Shown: positions 24,734 through 35,009, numbered from the stretch's first letter. The stretch is DNA of 37,768 bases from Parashewanella hymeniacidonis (GCF_016900895.1 NZ_JAFEUN010000037.1:1-37768); one strand, 5' to 3'. Translations and numbers: made by a program. Notes: a model not told the origin generated them from the sequence alone.

Positions 24734-26449
24734 GTGAGCACAGAAATCGCCATTAGCGGAAATGCCGCTTCCGACCCTAGTTCATCGTCAGAGGGTGTTC
24801 AACAAGAGCATAAGTCGGGAGTGTTAGGCAATTTAAACAGCAGCAATACTCTTAGACAAATTGCAATGATCCTTGCGTTGGCAATTTGTTTAGTTATGGC
24901 AGTTGTTGTGATCTTAGTTGCATCAGAAGCTGAGTACCGTCCATTAGCTAAAATGGACACTCAAGATATGATTCAAGTGCTCGACGTACTCGATAAAAAC
25001 AAAATTGACCGCCAAATTGATGGCAATGTTATTCTTGTTCCTGAAGATAAGTATCAAGAAGTTAAATTACTATTGGGTCGTGCTGGTATTGAAGCAACGT
25101 CCTCTAAAAGTGAAGACTTCTTAAATAAAGACAGTGGTTTTGGTGTTAGTCAGCGTATGGAGCAAGCTCGTCTTAAGCACAGCCAAGAGCAAAACCTTGC
25201 GCGCGCCATTGAAGAATTAAAAAGTGTAACCCGAGCTAAAGTTATTTTAGCCATACCGAAAGAAAACGTATTTGCTCGTCGTAAGTCGAAACCGAGTGCG
25301 ACGGTAGTGATTACCACTCGTCGCAGTGGATTGACACAAGAAGAAATTGACTCAATTGTTGATATTGTCGCATCAGCAGTTCAAGGCTTAGAACCATCTC
25401 GAGTTACAGTCACAGATTCTGCGGGACGTCTATTGAATTCAGGCAGCCAAGATGGTGTGTCTGCACGAGCGCGCCGTGAACTTGAGTTGGTTCAAAGCAA
25501 AGAAGACGAATACCGTAATAAAATTCAATCTATCCTTATTCCTATTCTGGGTCCTGAAAACTTTACATCACAAGTTGATGTGGGCATGGACTTTACTGCC
25601 ACAGAGCAAACGACTAAGCGCTTTAACCCTGATCAAAACGCTGTTCGAAGCGAACAAACACTGGAAACAAACTCTAGCGGGAACGCGATTGCAGGTATTC
25701 CTGGTGCATTAACGAATCAGCCACCTATGGCTGCAGAAATTCCTGAAGATGCAACCGATGCAACAGGACAACAATCTGAAGCAAGTGGTTCATCACATCG
25801 AGAAGCGACGCGTAATTTTGAGCTTAATACGACTATCAGTCATACTCGTCAGCAAATTGGCGTAGTCAAGCGTATCAGTGTATCCGTTGCAGTGAACTAC
25901 AAAAATGGTGCGGTTGGTGAAAACGGTCAAGTAACCAAAGAGCCTCGCACAGAAGCAGATTTGAATAACATTCGTCGCTTACTTGAGGGTGCTGTCGGTT
26001 TTAGTCAAGCTCGTGGCGATACGCTTGAAGTTGTGAGTGTGCCATTTATGAACCAAGAGTTTGATGTCGCACCCGCACCAGAAATGTGGGAACAACCTTG
26101 GTTCATGCGTGCGATTAAAATGGGGTTAGGTGCATTAGTGGTGATTATTTTAATCTTCACTGTAATTCGCCCAATGTTTAATAAGATGGTGCAGCCGGAT
26201 GCGGCAAATAAAGACGATGGTAGCACGGGCAACGAACTCGCTGAAATTGAAGATCAATATGCCGCCGATACACTCGGCATGCTGAATAATTCAGATTCGG
26301 AGTACAGTTACGCCGATGATGGGTCAATTTTAATACCAGACCTTCATAAAGATGATGATATGATCAAAGCGATACGAGCGCTTGTGGCTAATGAGCCTGA
26401 GCTTTCTACTCAAGTAATTAAGAGTTGGTTGCAAGAAGAACATGCCTGA
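24734..26449 (+). CDS. fliF: Flagellar MS-ring protein FliF
   Basis: The 571-residue protein forms the MS ring in the inner membrane. The GTG start at 24734 follows AAAGGTAG. Membrane segments lie at about 43-64 and about 459-480. Between them are the ring-building motifs (EYRPLAKMDTQDM, SGFGVSQRMEQARLKHSQEQNLARAIEELKSV, with RAKVILAIP and RARRELELVQSKEDEYRNKI). The cytoplasmic C-terminus (ALVANEPELSTQVIKSWLQ) binds FliG. It overlaps fliG by 8 bases, so the two are coupled. Confidence 0.97.
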   Translation: MSTEIAISGNAASDPSSSSEGVQQEHKSGVLGNLNSSNTLRQIAMILALAICLVMAVVVILVASEAEYRPLAKMDTQDMIQVLDVLDKNKIDRQIDGNVILVPEDKYQEVKLLLGRAGIEATSSKSEDFLNKDSGFGVSQRMEQARLKHSQEQNLARAIEELKSVTRAKVILAIPKENVFARRKSKPSATVVITTRRSGLTQEEIDSIVDIVASAVQGLEPSRVTVTDSAGRLLNSGSQDGVSARARRELELVQSKEDEYRNKIQSILIPILGPENFTSQVDVGMDFTATEQTTKRFNPDQNAVRSEQTLETNSSGNAIAGIPGALTNQPPMAAEIPEDATDATGQQSEASGSSHREATRNFELNTTISHTRQQIGVVKRISVSVAVNYKNGAVGENGQVTKEPRTEADLNNIRRLLEGAVGFSQARGDTLEVVSVPFMNQEFDVAPAPEMWEQPWFMRAIKMGLGALVVIILIFTVIRPMFNKMVQPDAANKDDGSTGNELAEIEDQYAADTLGMLNNSDSEYSYADDGSILIPDLHKDDDMIKAIRALVANEPELSTQVIKSWLQEEHA

Positions 26450-27488
26450 AGTAACGAATAGCCCATCGACCGAGGTTGCAAAGTCGAACACGAGTGGTTT
26501 GACTGGAATGGAAAAAGCCGCCATTTTATTGCTGAGTTTGAGCGAAGCTGATGCGGCATCGATTCTTAAACATCTAGAACCTAAACAAGTTCAAAAGTTG
26601 GGTATGGCCATGGCATCTACCCAAGATTTTGGCCAAGAAAAGGTCATTGGTGTTCATAAACTGTTTTTAGATGAGATTCAGCAGTTCTCAGCGATTGGTT
26701 TTAACAGTGAAGATTTTGTTCGTAAAGCTCTTACAGCCGCTTTAGGTGAAGATAAAGCAGGTAACGTAATTGAGCAAATTATCATGGGCAGCGGGGCGAA
26801 GGGTCTCGATTCTTTAAAGTGGATGGACGCAAGGCAAGTTGCGACGATCATTCAGAATGAGCATCCACAGATTCAAACTATTGTTCTTTCTTATTTAGAG
26901 CCAGACCAAGCCGCAGAAATTTTTGGTCAGTTCCCAGAAAATACTCGTCTAGACTTGATGATGCGTATTGCTAATCTCGAAGAGGTTCAGCCTGCAGCAT
27001 TACAAGAATTGAATGACATCATGGAGAAACAGTTTGCAGGTCAAGGTGGTGCGCAAGCTGCGAAAATGGGCGGCTTGAAAGCGGCAGCCAACATCATGAA
27101 CTACCTAGATACGTCAATTGAAAGCCACCTTATGGAAACCATGCGCGAATCTGATGAGGAGATGGCACAACAAATTCAAGATCTTATGTTCGTATTTGAG
27201 AACCTTATTGATGTGGATGATCGTGGTATTCAAGCTCTGTTGCGTGAAGTACAGCAAGACGTTCTGATGAGAGCGCTTAAAGGTACAGATGATGCGCTTA
27301 AAGATAAGATTCTTAATAACATGTCTAAACGTGCTGCGGAATTGCTTGCAGACGATCTTGAAGCAATGGGACCAATTCGTGTTAGTGAAGTTGAATTAGC
27401 ACAAAAAGAAATTCTTGGTATTGCACGTCGCTTAAGCGAAAGTGGTGAATTAATGCTTGGCGGCGGTGGCGGCGACGAGTTTTTATAA
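26442..27488 (+). CDS. fliG: Flagellar motor switch protein FliG
   Basis: The 348-residue rotor protein has N-terminal (MEKAAILLLSLSEADAASIL), middle (ARQVATIIQNEHPQIQTIVLSYL) and C-terminal domains. The charged torque helix (DDRGIQALLREVQQDVLMRALKG, with further KRAAELLADDLEAMGPIR) faces the stator. It connects the MS ring to FliM/FliN. The length is typical. The gene start overlaps fliF. The C-terminus ends in an unusual short run of glycines (GGGGGDEFL), probably flexible. Confidence 0.97.
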   Translation: MPEVTNSPSTEVAKSNTSGLTGMEKAAILLLSLSEADAASILKHLEPKQVQKLGMAMASTQDFGQEKVIGVHKLFLDEIQQFSAIGFNSEDFVRKALTAALGEDKAGNVIEQIIMGSGAKGLDSLKWMDARQVATIIQNEHPQIQTIVLSYLEPDQAAEIFGQFPENTRLDLMMRIANLEEVQPAALQELNDIMEKQFAGQGGAQAAKMGGLKAAANIMNYLDTSIESHLMETMRESDEEMAQQIQDLMFVFENLIDVDDRGIQALLREVQQDVLMRALKGTDDALKDKILNNMSKRAAELLADDLEAMGPIRVSEVELAQKEILGIARRLSESGELMLGGGGGDEFL

Positions 27489-27518
27489 GTTGAAGTCAAA
27501 GGATATTGAGTAGTACGC

Positions 27519-28364
27519 ATGACAGAAGAGAATGATTTTCAGCATTGGCAATTACCAGATGTAACCGAAGAAGCTGGTGATGATATTACCTTATTTGAGC
27601 GCCAGCCTTATTCTCAAACAGAAGTCGAAGAACAAGAGTCTGTAGTACCGTTAACTATGGCTGAGCTTGAAGCAATGCAAACCCAAGCCGAAGAAGAAGC
27701 GCGTGAAGCCGGACGAGAAGCAGGTTATCAAGAAGGTCTAGAAAAAGGTCGTCTAGATGGGCTTGAGCAAGGTCACGAAGAAGGCTTTAATCAAGGGAAA
27801 CAACAGGGCGTAGAGGAAGGTTTAATCGAAGCAAAAAGCTTACTTGAGCGTCTAGAGCAATTAGTTAAGCATATAGAAAACCCCATTGCGACCGTTGATT
27901 CCCAAGTAGAAATGAGTTTACTGAACCTTACGACCAACTTAGCCAAAGCGGTTATTGGTAGTGAAGTTAAAACCCACCCAGAGCACATTTTAAGTGTCAT
28001 GCGTCAAGGTATTGATGCATTACCCATCAAAAAGCAAGAAGTCACGATTCGTCTCAACCCTGCCGATGCTGAGCTTGTTGAAACCGCATACAGCGTAGCT
28101 CAATTAGATAAACACAAATGGGAAATTGAATCTGACCCTACTCTTGAACAAGGTGACTGTATTTTAGGTAGCTTGAAGTCTGAAGTTGATATGAGGCTTT
28201 CTGTGCGAACTCAAACCGTTTTAAACTCTTTAACCGAACAACAAACTCAACTTCAAAAACAGCTGCAACAGTCATTAGCAGACGAAATCGCTAAAGCTGA
28301 GAAAGCCAATTCAGTATCCGATACTGCGGAGCCAAGTGATGAGCAATCAAAACCTACTGAATAA
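27519..28364 (+). CDS. fliH: Flagellar export ATPase regulator FliH
   Basis: The 281-residue protein forms the peripheral stalk that tethers the export ATPase FliI. After a variable acidic N-terminus comes a long helix with GxxxG-type repeats ([19 protein letters not shown] and [19 protein letters not shown]), the FliH hallmark, and then the FliH/SctL C-terminal domain ([30 protein letters not shown]). Its 3' end overlaps fliI by about 26-29 bases. Confidence 0.95.
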   Translation: MTEENDFQHWQLPDVTEEAGDDITLFERQPYSQTEVEEQESVVPLTMAELEAMQTQAEEEAREAGREAGYQEGLEKGRLDGLEQGHEEGFNQGKQQGVEEGLIEAKSLLERLEQLVKHIENPIATVDSQVEMSLLNLTTNLAKAVIGSEVKTHPEHILSVMRQGIDALPIKKQEVTIRLNPADAELVETAYSVAQLDKHKWEIESDPTLEQGDCILGSLKSEVDMRLSVRTQTVLNSLTEQQTQLQKQLQQSLADEIAKAEKANSVSDTAEPSDEQSKPTE

Positions 28365-29670
28365 ACTTGAGCAGTACAATCAGAAAACTACACCGTTTAG
28401 AGCTGTTGCTAGCGGGCAATTAGTCCGTGTTGTCGGTTTAACACTTGAAGCAAGTGGTTGCCGAGCACCTGTTGGCAGTTTGTGTTCAATTGAAACGATT
28501 GAAGGCGAATTGATTGCCGAAGTAGTGGGGTTTGATGACGAACTACTTTACTTAATGCCCGTTGAAGAATTACGTGGTGTTCTGCCTGGTGCCAGAGTTG
28601 TGCCACTGGGTCAAAAGTCAGGTCTTAACGTGGGTCTTTCATTACTTGGACGTGTGTTAGATGGGAATGGTCAACCCATCGATGGGCTTGGCAGTATTCA
28701 AAATGCAGAGCAAACGAGCACTCACGCAGATGCGATTAATCCGTTAAATCGTCGGCCAATTTCTGAGCCCCTTGATGTTGGTGTTCGTGCGATTAATGCC
28801 ATGCTGACCGTGGGTACAGGTCAACGTATGGGACTGATGGCAGGCTCTGGTGTAGGTAAAAGTGTATTGTTAGGCATGATGACACGCGGTACCACCGCCG
28901 ATGTTATTGTTGTTGGCCTTGTGGGTGAACGTGGCCGAGAAGTTAAAGAGTTTATTGAAGAAATTTTAGGTGAAGAAGGCAGAGCACGTTCAGTTGTTGT
29001 GGCTGCACCTGCTGATACATCACCTTTAATGCGATTAAGAGCCTGTGAAACCTCAACCCGTATTGCAGAATACTTCAGAGATTTAGGTTACAGCGTATTA
29101 TTGCTGATGGATAGTTTAACGCGCTATGCTCAAGCTCAACGTGAAATTGCACTTGCGGTTGGTGAGCCTCCTGCGACTAAAGGTTATCCGCCGTCAGTAT
29201 TTGCAAAATTGCCAAAGCTGGTTGAGCGTGCAGGTAATGGCAATGGTACTCAAGGTTCAATTACAGCATTTTATACAGTCTTAACAGAAGGCGATGATCA
29301 ACAAGATCCTATTGCTGATGCCTCAAGGGCTATTCTTGATGGTCATATTGTGTTGTCTCGAACGTTAGCTGATTCAGGGCACTATCCTGCCATTGATATT
29401 GAAGCCAGTATCAGTCGTGTCGCCCCTATGGTGATCAGTGCTGAGCACCTAGAGTGCATGCGTAAAGTGAAACAAATGTATTCACATTTTCAGCAGAATA
29501 AAGATTTGATTTCAATTGGAGCATACAATCAAGGTAGTGATCCTGTTCTTGATAATGCAATCAGGTTACAACCAGTAATGAATTCATTTTTGAGGCAAGG
29601 TATGCGAGATGCCCTTCGCTTTGAGGATTGCGCAAAGATGCTCACTCAAATTGCTGCACAAATTAAGTAG
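28339..29670 (+). CDS. fliI: Flagellum-specific export ATPase FliI
   Basis: The 443-residue F1-beta-like ATPase powers flagellar type III export. Walker A is GSGVGKS (Lys about 174), Walker [14 protein letters not shown], and the catalytic region [17 protein letters not shown]. The [21 protein letters not shown] block is typical of FliI. ATG 28339 is preferred to the adjacent in-frame GTG 28336. The start lies inside fliH, indicating coupling. Confidence 0.97.
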   Translation: MSNQNLLNKLEQYNQKTTPFRAVASGQLVRVVGLTLEASGCRAPVGSLCSIETIEGELIAEVVGFDDELLYLMPVEELRGVLPGARVVPLGQKSGLNVGLSLLGRVLDGNGQPIDGLGSIQNAEQTSTHADAINPLNRRPISEPLDVGVRAINAMLTVGTGQRMGLMAGSGVGKSVLLGMMTRGTTADVIVVGLVGERGREVKEFIEEILGEEGRARSVVVAAPADTSPLMRLRACETSTRIAEYFRDLGYSVLLLMDSLTRYAQAQREIALAVGEPPATKGYPPSVFAKLPKLVERAGNGNGTQGSITAFYTVLTEGDDQQDPIADASRAILDGHIVLSRTLADSGHYPAIDIEASISRVAPMVISAEHLECMRKVKQMYSHFQQNKDLISIGAYNQGSDPVLDNAIRLQPVMNSFLRQGMRDALRFEDCAKMLTQIAAQIK

Positions 29671-29678
29671 GTTAAACC

Positions 29679-30131
29679 TTGATCGCCAAAGATCCGCTTT
29701 TCACAGTATTAAAGCTTGCCACAGAAGCCGAAGAACAAGCCTCGCTGCAGTTTCGTAGTGCAACAATGGACGTGCAAAAAGCTCAATCTCAACTTGATGC
29801 CCTTAATCAATATCGTTTAGATTATATGACTCAAATGAAAGCTAAGGTTGGCACTAATCTTACTTCATCTCAATACCAGCAGTTTCATAAGTTTATCGCT
29901 CAAATTGATCAAGCTGTGTCGCAGCAAGTTCTGGCGGTAAAAGAAACAGAGAAGATAAAAGAGCACCGTCAGAAAAACTGGCTTGAAAAGCAACAAAAAC
30001 GTAAAGCGGTTGAATCACTCTTAGACAAGAAAGCTTTAAAACGTCAACAAGCTGAAGCAAAATCAGAGCAAAAGTTATTTGATGAGTTTGCTGTGCAGCA
30101 GTACTTTAGAAATAAACAACTTCAGAAATAA
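29679..30131 (+). CDS. fliJ: Flagellar protein FliJ
   Basis: The 150-residue, fully coiled-coil central-stalk protein of the export ATPase resembles F1 gamma and recycles chaperones. It begins with TTG 29679 in a product starting MIAKDPLFTVLKLATEAEEQAS, matching family N-termini, and is rich in Gln/Lys/Ala heptads (QYRLDYMTQMKAKVG, QFHKFIAQIDQAVSQQ). It starts 8 bases after fliI and is last in the fliEFGHIJ block before the second sigma-54 promoter. Confidence 0.92.
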   Translation: MIAKDPLFTVLKLATEAEEQASLQFRSATMDVQKAQSQLDALNQYRLDYMTQMKAKVGTNLTSSQYQQFHKFIAQIDQAVSQQVLAVKETEKIKEHRQKNWLEKQQKRKAVESLLDKKALKRQQAEAKSEQKLFDEFAVQQYFRNKQLQK

Positions 30132-30156
30132 ATATCTTATCTATAAAATTCATATT

Positions 30157-30172
30157 TGGCATAACCTTTGCT
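30157..30172 (+). promoter_or_regulatory. Sigma-54 promoter of the fliK operon
   Basis: TGGCATA, ACCT and TTGCT match the -24/-12 consensus, with GG (30158) and GC (30170) 12 bases apart, nearly the same as the fliE promoter. Transcription would start near 30183, which supports a fliK start downstream of that point (30233). Confidence 0.85.
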
Positions 30173-30232
30173 GATATATCTCTGTACAAGTGCAAATTGG
30201 ATTTATTGACACTTGCAATGGAGGAAGTCGTA

Positions 30233-31630
30233 GTGCCACAAATACATTCAACAACTCAAATGAGTGCTGATTCATCAGCGTTGAACTCAAGTCAGCAACA
30301 ACCAGAAGGCATTGATGCACTGTTTGCGAGTATTCTTGCAATTGAAAAAACGTCTGAAAGCTCTGATGGTGAAGCGAATGTTGATGTGTCAAAACAGTTT
30401 CATGATCAATTAGAAGTCTTGGTTGAAGCGCCTCTTGAGGAAACATCTTTCACTTCCCCTGAAGAATTGCTTCAGCAAATTGGTCATTCTGTCAGCTTTA
30501 ATACTGAGCTGAACAAAAATCCAGAACAGAATTTACAAGTCGGTGGCGAACTTTTGCCGCAAACTGGACAAAATATAGCCGCAGATACTTTAGTTAGTGA
30601 CGCAGATATTTTAGTTGATGAATCTACCGTTGCGTCTGAATTGGAATCGATTACTGATATAGAGGTTTCTTTGGTTAGTGGTACTACTGCTGTTGGGATT
30701 ACTTCAGTGAACACTGCCAGTGCTACTGCAACTAACACCGAAGCTTCCCTGAATACCATTAATCCAACGCTTCAGTCGACAGCAAAACCTAATGCTACTC
30801 TAAATACAGAAGGTGCTTCAGCTGATGATATAGCTGTTGCGATCGGCGTCGACGATGTGACTGAATCTGTTGAAGCAGAAATAGATAAAGACACTAAAAA
30901 ACCGGCTATTACTCCTGAAGTATTAGTGGCAAAAAATGACGCTAAGCGGACTTTAACAGAACAGAAAAATATTGAGTCACAATCAATAAAGCTCGGGCAG
31001 CCTTCGTCTGAAGAAATACAGGTTGATAGCATTCAAGATATTGCTGACAGTATTGATAGCGTAGAAAAATCAACAACAAAGTCATCACCGCTTAATTTCG
31101 GTCAAAGTAATACTCTTTTTGCTGGTAACGAACGACTTGATGCCAAAACGGATGTACCACGCTTGAATGTTTCACTCAAGCAGGGGGCTGAACCACAAGC
31201 TCAGATGCAAGATATGATTCAGCGCTTTGCGCCGGTGATGAAGCAGCAAGTGATGGCGATGGTAAATAATGGAATGGGGCAAGCTGAAATCCGCCTAGAC
31301 CCACCAGAACTTGGGCATATGATGGTTCGGATCCAAGTACAAAATGATCAAACACAAGTGCAATTCCAAGTTGCGAATCCAGCCGCCAGAGAATTGCTTG
31401 AGCAAGCCACCCCGAGACTGAGAGATATGCTTGCAGAGCAAGGTATGAATCTAGCCGATAGTGAAGTGTCATACCACAACGGTGGAAATAATGAGCGTGG
31501 TAATCAAGGTGATGATGGTGAAGCTGGTTCTAGCCGTAATGCTTATGCTGACTCGGCAATTGAAGCAGAAGAAGTTTCATTGATTAATATCGCAGCAGAT
31601 CAATCTTCAGGTATAGATTATTACGCATAA
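30233..31630 (+). CDS. fliK: Flagellar hook-length control protein FliK
   Basis: GTG 30233 is chosen because GGAGG sits 8 bases upstream (30220-30224). The in-frame ATG 30218 overlaps that site, and TTG 30197 is unlikely. The 465-residue product has a long acidic, Thr/Ser/Ala-rich N-terminal ruler region and a C-terminal substrate-switch domain (about 340-435; GMGQAEIRLDPPELGHMMVRI, followed by ARELLEQATPRLRDMLAEQGM). It is exported during hook assembly and tells FlhB to switch to filament substrates. First gene after the second sigma-54 promoter. Confidence 0.93.
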   Translation: MPQIHSTTQMSADSSALNSSQQQPEGIDALFASILAIEKTSESSDGEANVDVSKQFHDQLEVLVEAPLEETSFTSPEELLQQIGHSVSFNTELNKNPEQNLQVGGELLPQTGQNIAADTLVSDADILVDESTVASELESITDIEVSLVSGTTAVGITSVNTASATATNTEASLNTINPTLQSTAKPNATLNTEGASADDIAVAIGVDDVTESVEAEIDKDTKKPAITPEVLVAKNDAKRTLTEQKNIESQSIKLGQPSSEEIQVDSIQDIADSIDSVEKSTTKSSPLNFGQSNTLFAGNERLDAKTDVPRLNVSLKQGAEPQAQMQDMIQRFAPVMKQQVMAMVNNGMGQAEIRLDPPELGHMMVRIQVQNDQTQVQFQVANPAARELLEQATPRLRDMLAEQGMNLADSEVSYHNGGNNERGNQGDDGEAGSSRNAYADSAIEAEEVSLINIAADQSSGIDYYA

Positions 31631-31678
31631 ACCTTTAAGCTATGCGGAAAAAGCGCCTAAAAGTAAAATGGAGAAATT

Positions 31679-32212
31679 ATGGCTGAGGAAGAAACACTAT
31701 CACTAGAAGAGCAAGCACCTAAAGGGAAAAATAAGCTTGTTATTATCATTGCAGCAGTGGTGTTACTACTCGCAATTGCTGGTGGGGCGTTTTTCATGCT
31801 TTCTGGCGATGATAGTGCTGATACTGAAATGGCGAATGATGCAAATACTCCTGCTGCACAAATGTCGGACAGCAATGAGGCAATGAGCAGTGGACAAGCA
31901 CAATACGTTGCTCTGCCAAGACCATTTCTGTTTAATCTACCAGGTACTAAGCGTTCAGTACTCGTGCAAATCAAAGTGCAATTGATGGTTAGAGGTTCAG
32001 ATAATGAAGTCGCTGTTCAGAAACACATTCCATTGATTGAGTCAGAACTGCTATCAACATTTAGTAGCTCTAATGTTCAGAAATTAAGTACCCAAGCGGG
32101 TAAAGATGAATTACGCCAGCAGGCTTTAGTGAATGTGCAAAATGTTTTGACGCCAATTATTGGCCGCAAAGGCGTAGAGAAAGTGTTGTTCGTTGGATTT
32201 GTAATGCAGTAA
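31679..32212 (+). CDS. fliL: Flagellar basal-body protein FliL
   Basis: The 177-residue single-pass inner-membrane protein (membrane segment about 19-40, KLVIIIAAVVLLLAIAGGAFF) has a periplasmic domain that surrounds stator units and supports torque. The Asp/Ala-rich linker and the C-terminal VEKVLFVGFVMQ fit the family. The ATG at 31679 follows AATGGAGAAATT. It lies 36 bases before fliM. Confidence 0.95.
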   Translation: MAEEETLSLEEQAPKGKNKLVIIIAAVVLLLAIAGGAFFMLSGDDSADTEMANDANTPAAQMSDSNEAMSSGQAQYVALPRPFLFNLPGTKRSVLVQIKVQLMVRGSDNEVAVQKHIPLIESELLSTFSSSNVQKLSTQAGKDELRQQALVNVQNVLTPIIGRKGVEKVLFVGFVMQ

Positions 32213-32248
32213 TCGTTCTGCAAACATCACGGAAATAAGGCAGTTATT

Positions 32249-33289
32249 GTGAGTGATTTATTAAGCCAAGACGAAATTGATGCGTTGCTCCATGGAGTAG
32301 ATGACGTTGAAGAAGATGATGCAGGTTTCGGTGATGAATCTGCGCAGTCTTATGACTTTTCTTCTCAAGATCGAATTGTACGTGGTCGTATGCCGACGCT
32401 GGAAATCGTTAACGAACGATTTGCACGTCATTTGCGAATAAGCATGTTTAATATGATGCGACGCACTGCCGAAGTATCAATTAATGGCGTACAAATGCTC
32501 AAATTTGGTGAGTACATTCACAGTTTATTTGTACCGACCAGCTTGAATATGGTACGCCTCAGCCCATTAAAAGGTACAGCGCTTATCACGATGGAAGCCC
32601 GATTGGTTTTCATTCTGGTAGACAATTTTTTTGGGGGCGATGGTCGCTTTCACGCCAAGATTGAAGGCCGTGAATTTACGCCAACTGAGCGTCGAATTAT
32701 CCAGTTATTGCTTAAAATTATTTTTGAAGATTACACTGAAGCATGGGCACCAGTGATGGATGTCGAATTTGATTATCTTGACTCTGAAGTTAACCCTGCG
32801 ATGGCAAATATTGTAAGCCCGACAGAAGTCGTTGTAATTAGCTCCTTCCATATTGAAGTCGATGGTGGCGGTGGTGATTTTCATATTGCTATGCCGTATT
32901 CAATGATAGAGCCAATTCGTGAACTCTTAGATGCAGGTGTACAAAGTGATAAGCAAGATACCGATATGCGTTGGTCTCAAGCTCTAAGAGATGAAATCAT
33001 GGATGTTGACGTTGGCTTTAATGCAACGATTGCTGAAGAAGAGATTACTCTGCGTGAAGTGATGAAGTTGCAAGAAGGGGATGTTATCCCTGTCGAACTG
33101 CCTGAGCATGTATTGATGAAAGTTGAAGAATTGCCGACGTTCCGCTGTAAGCTTGGAAAGTCGAGAGAGAACCTCGCACTTAAAGTAAGTGAAAAAATTC
33201 CACGGCCAGAAACCGTGAAGTCTGAGTTGCAGTTAGTAACTTTGAGACGAAAATCGAATGAAGTTGCTGAAGTAAAGGATGAAGTATGA
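32249..33289 (+). CDS. fliM: Flagellar motor switch protein FliM
   Basis: The 346-residue C-ring protein begins with the CheY-P-binding peptide LLSQDEIDALLHGV. The middle domain has the GGXG-region (LVDNFFGGDGRFHAKIEGREFTPTE), and a C-terminal SpoA domain pairs with FliN. The GTG start at 32249 follows AATAAGG. It overlaps fliN by 4 bases. Full length with no missing motif, so the switch should respond to chemotaxis signals. Confidence 0.97.
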   Translation: MSDLLSQDEIDALLHGVDDVEEDDAGFGDESAQSYDFSSQDRIVRGRMPTLEIVNERFARHLRISMFNMMRRTAEVSINGVQMLKFGEYIHSLFVPTSLNMVRLSPLKGTALITMEARLVFILVDNFFGGDGRFHAKIEGREFTPTERRIIQLLLKIIFEDYTEAWAPVMDVEFDYLDSEVNPAMANIVSPTEVVVISSFHIEVDGGGGDFHIAMPYSMIEPIRELLDAGVQSDKQDTDMRWSQALRDEIMDVDVGFNATIAEEEITLREVMKLQEGDVIPVELPEHVLMKVEELPTFRCKLGKSRENLALKVSEKIPRPETVKSELQLVTLRRKSNEVAEVKDEV

Positions 33290-33657
33290 GTACAGAAGAT
33301 GATTGGGCAAGCGCCATGGCCGAACAAACCATTGAAGAAGTCAGTGCTGCTGAATTAACAGAGCTGAGTGATGAATCAGGTAGCGTTGGGGCTGATAAGG
33401 AAAACCTAGATGCCATTCTGGATATTCCTGTCACCATCTCAATGGAAGTTGGACGTAGTCACATCAGCATCAGAAACTTATTACAATTAAACCAAGGTTC
33501 GGTTGTTGAACTTGATCGAATAGCGGGTGAACCGCTTGACGTAATGGTCAATGGTACCTTGATTGCTCATGGCGAAGTCGTCGTAGTAAACGATAAGTTT
33601 GGTATTCGACTTACTGATGTCATTAGTCAAACAGAACGAATCAAAAAACTGAAATAG
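33286..33657 (+). CDS. fliN: Flagellar motor switch protein FliN
   Basis: The 123-residue C-ring protein has an acidic N-terminus and the conserved SpoA domain (DIPVTISMEVGRSHISIRNLL, then LDVMVNGTLIAHGEVVVVNDKFGIRLTDVI). It forms the bottom of the C ring and docks FliH. The ATGA overlap with fliM indicates coupling. A 189-base gap with REP-like palindromes separates it from fliO. Confidence 0.97.
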   Translation: MSTEDDWASAMAEQTIEEVSAAELTELSDESGSVGADKENLDAILDIPVTISMEVGRSHISIRNLLQLNQGSVVELDRIAGEPLDVMVNGTLIAHGEVVVVNDKFGIRLTDVISQTERIKKLK

Positions 33658-33675
33658 TAAAGCTCATCTTGCTTT

Positions 33676-33763
33676 GTTGTCACTCCTGTTAAGGCAGGAG
33701 TCCAGCATATTAGTTCTTTTGCTGAGACATCACTGGATGCCCGCCGCAGCGGGCACGACAAAT
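33676..33763. repeat. REP/BIME-like palindrome pair between fliN and fliO
   Basis: Two hairpins, ACTCCTG/CAGGAGT (33682-33701) and TGCCCGC/GCGGGCA (33738-33755), are arranged as inverted units with shared outer words (TTGTC and GACAA; TCCAG and CTGGA). This is the layout of REP-type dispersed palindromes. Being within the fliN-fliO gap, it may attenuate transcription or stabilise upstream mRNA. Nothing else was seen in the gap except the fliO ribosome site. Confidence 0.65.
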
Positions 33764-33846
33764 CATCAATCTTTTCTCAGCCAATCGACCTAATTTCTGC
33801 TAAAGTAGAGCAAGGAAGAAATTAACAATTAATAAGGGAGAACACA

Positions 33847-34263
33847 GTGAGTTTTCTCATTACTGCTCTAGCTGCAACCGCTACAACTCTCACAGATAAA
33901 AGTGTACCTGCCGTTACAGATGCTGCTCCAAGTACTTTAGGAAGTTTTACTAGCATGATTGGAGGGCTTGTTGTCGTTCTTGCTCTTATTTTTGTGCTCG
34001 CCTATGTCGTTAGGCGCTTTAATTTGGCTCCGTCTACTAATAACATTTTAAAAACTGTTGCCGTAGCTCCGTTAGGACAAAAGGAAAAAGTAGTCTTAAT
34101 GGAAGTCAACGGCAAACAATACTTGCTAGGTGTGACGCCTCAACAAGTTAACCTTATTGAAAAAATTGAAGACCCTATTGAAGTAAAAGCGGAATCTTTT
34201 GCCAGTAAATTAAGACAAGCAAAAGCGAGCAGTAAAATGGGAAGTAAAGATGCGTCTGCTTAA
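33847..34263 (+). CDS. fliO: Flagellar biosynthetic protein FliO
   Basis: This 138-residue protein assists assembly of the FliP export-gate ring. A membrane segment (about 38-58, [21 protein letters not shown]) is followed by the cytoplasmic FliO domain ([40 protein letters not shown]). GTG start 33847 follows AAGGGAG. It overlaps fliP by 14 bases. Confidence 0.93.
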   Translation: MSFLITALAATATTLTDKSVPAVTDAAPSTLGSFTSMIGGLVVVLALIFVLAYVVRRFNLAPSTNNILKTVAVAPLGQKEKVVLMEVNGKQYLLGVTPQQVNLIEKIEDPIEVKAESFASKLRQAKASSKMGSKDASA

Positions 34264-34996
34264 ATTTTTTGTTTATTCATTATTGCTGATATCCCCCGTT
34301 GCTTTTGCGGAACAAGGTATTTTACCCGCTGTAACCGTATCGACGGGTGCAGATGGTTCGACTCAGTACTCAGTGACCATGCAAATCGTGATGTTGATGA
34401 CGGCATTAAGCTTTTTGCCAGCAATGGTCATTATGCTGACGTCATTTACCCGTGTTATCGTCGTCTTATCTATTTTGCGACAAGCCATCGGTTTGCAGCA
34501 AACGCCATCGAATCAGGTGTTGATTGGTATCAGTATGTTTTTGACGTTTTTTATCATGTCACCTGTTTTCAACAAAATCTATGATCAAGCAGTTAAGCCT
34601 TATATGGATGAGCAAATGACCATCGAGCAGGCTTATGATGTGGGTAAAAAACCGTTAATGGAGTTTATGCTGTCACAGACTCGAACTACGGATTTACAGA
34701 CGTTTGTTGAAATCTCTGGGTATAAAGATATTAAGTCTCCAGAAGAAGCGCCAATGCAAGTGCTGATCCCAGCGTTTATCACTAGCGAGTTGAAAACAGC
34801 ATTCCAAATTGGTTTTATGTTATTTGTGCCGTTTTTGGTTTTAGATTTAGTGGTTGCGAGTATTTTGATGGCAATGGGTATGATGATGCTCTCGCCGATG
34901 ATCGTATCGCTGCCTTTTAAGATCATGTTATTTGTATTAGTTGATGGTTGGGGGCTTGTCATGGGAACTCTAGCCAACAGCTTTGGATTATCCTGA
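34250..34996 (+). CDS. fliP: Flagellar export gate protein FliP
   Basis: The 248-residue protein has a cleavable signal peptide (about 1-20, ending AFA) and four membrane helices. Family signatures include the [23 protein letters not shown] block and the [18 protein letters not shown]-like segment here reading [19 protein letters not shown]. Five FliP subunits with FliQ and FliR form the export gate. The length is normal. Confidence 0.97.
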   Translation: MRLLKFFVYSLLLISPVAFAEQGILPAVTVSTGADGSTQYSVTMQIVMLMTALSFLPAMVIMLTSFTRVIVVLSILRQAIGLQQTPSNQVLIGISMFLTFFIMSPVFNKIYDQAVKPYMDEQMTIEQAYDVGKKPLMEFMLSQTRTTDLQTFVEISGYKDIKSPEEAPMQVLIPAFITSELKTAFQIGFMLFVPFLVLDLVVASILMAMGMMMLSPMIVSLPFKIMLFVLVDGWGLVMGTLANSFGLS

Positions 34997-35009
34997 CGGG
35001 AGTCGAAGT

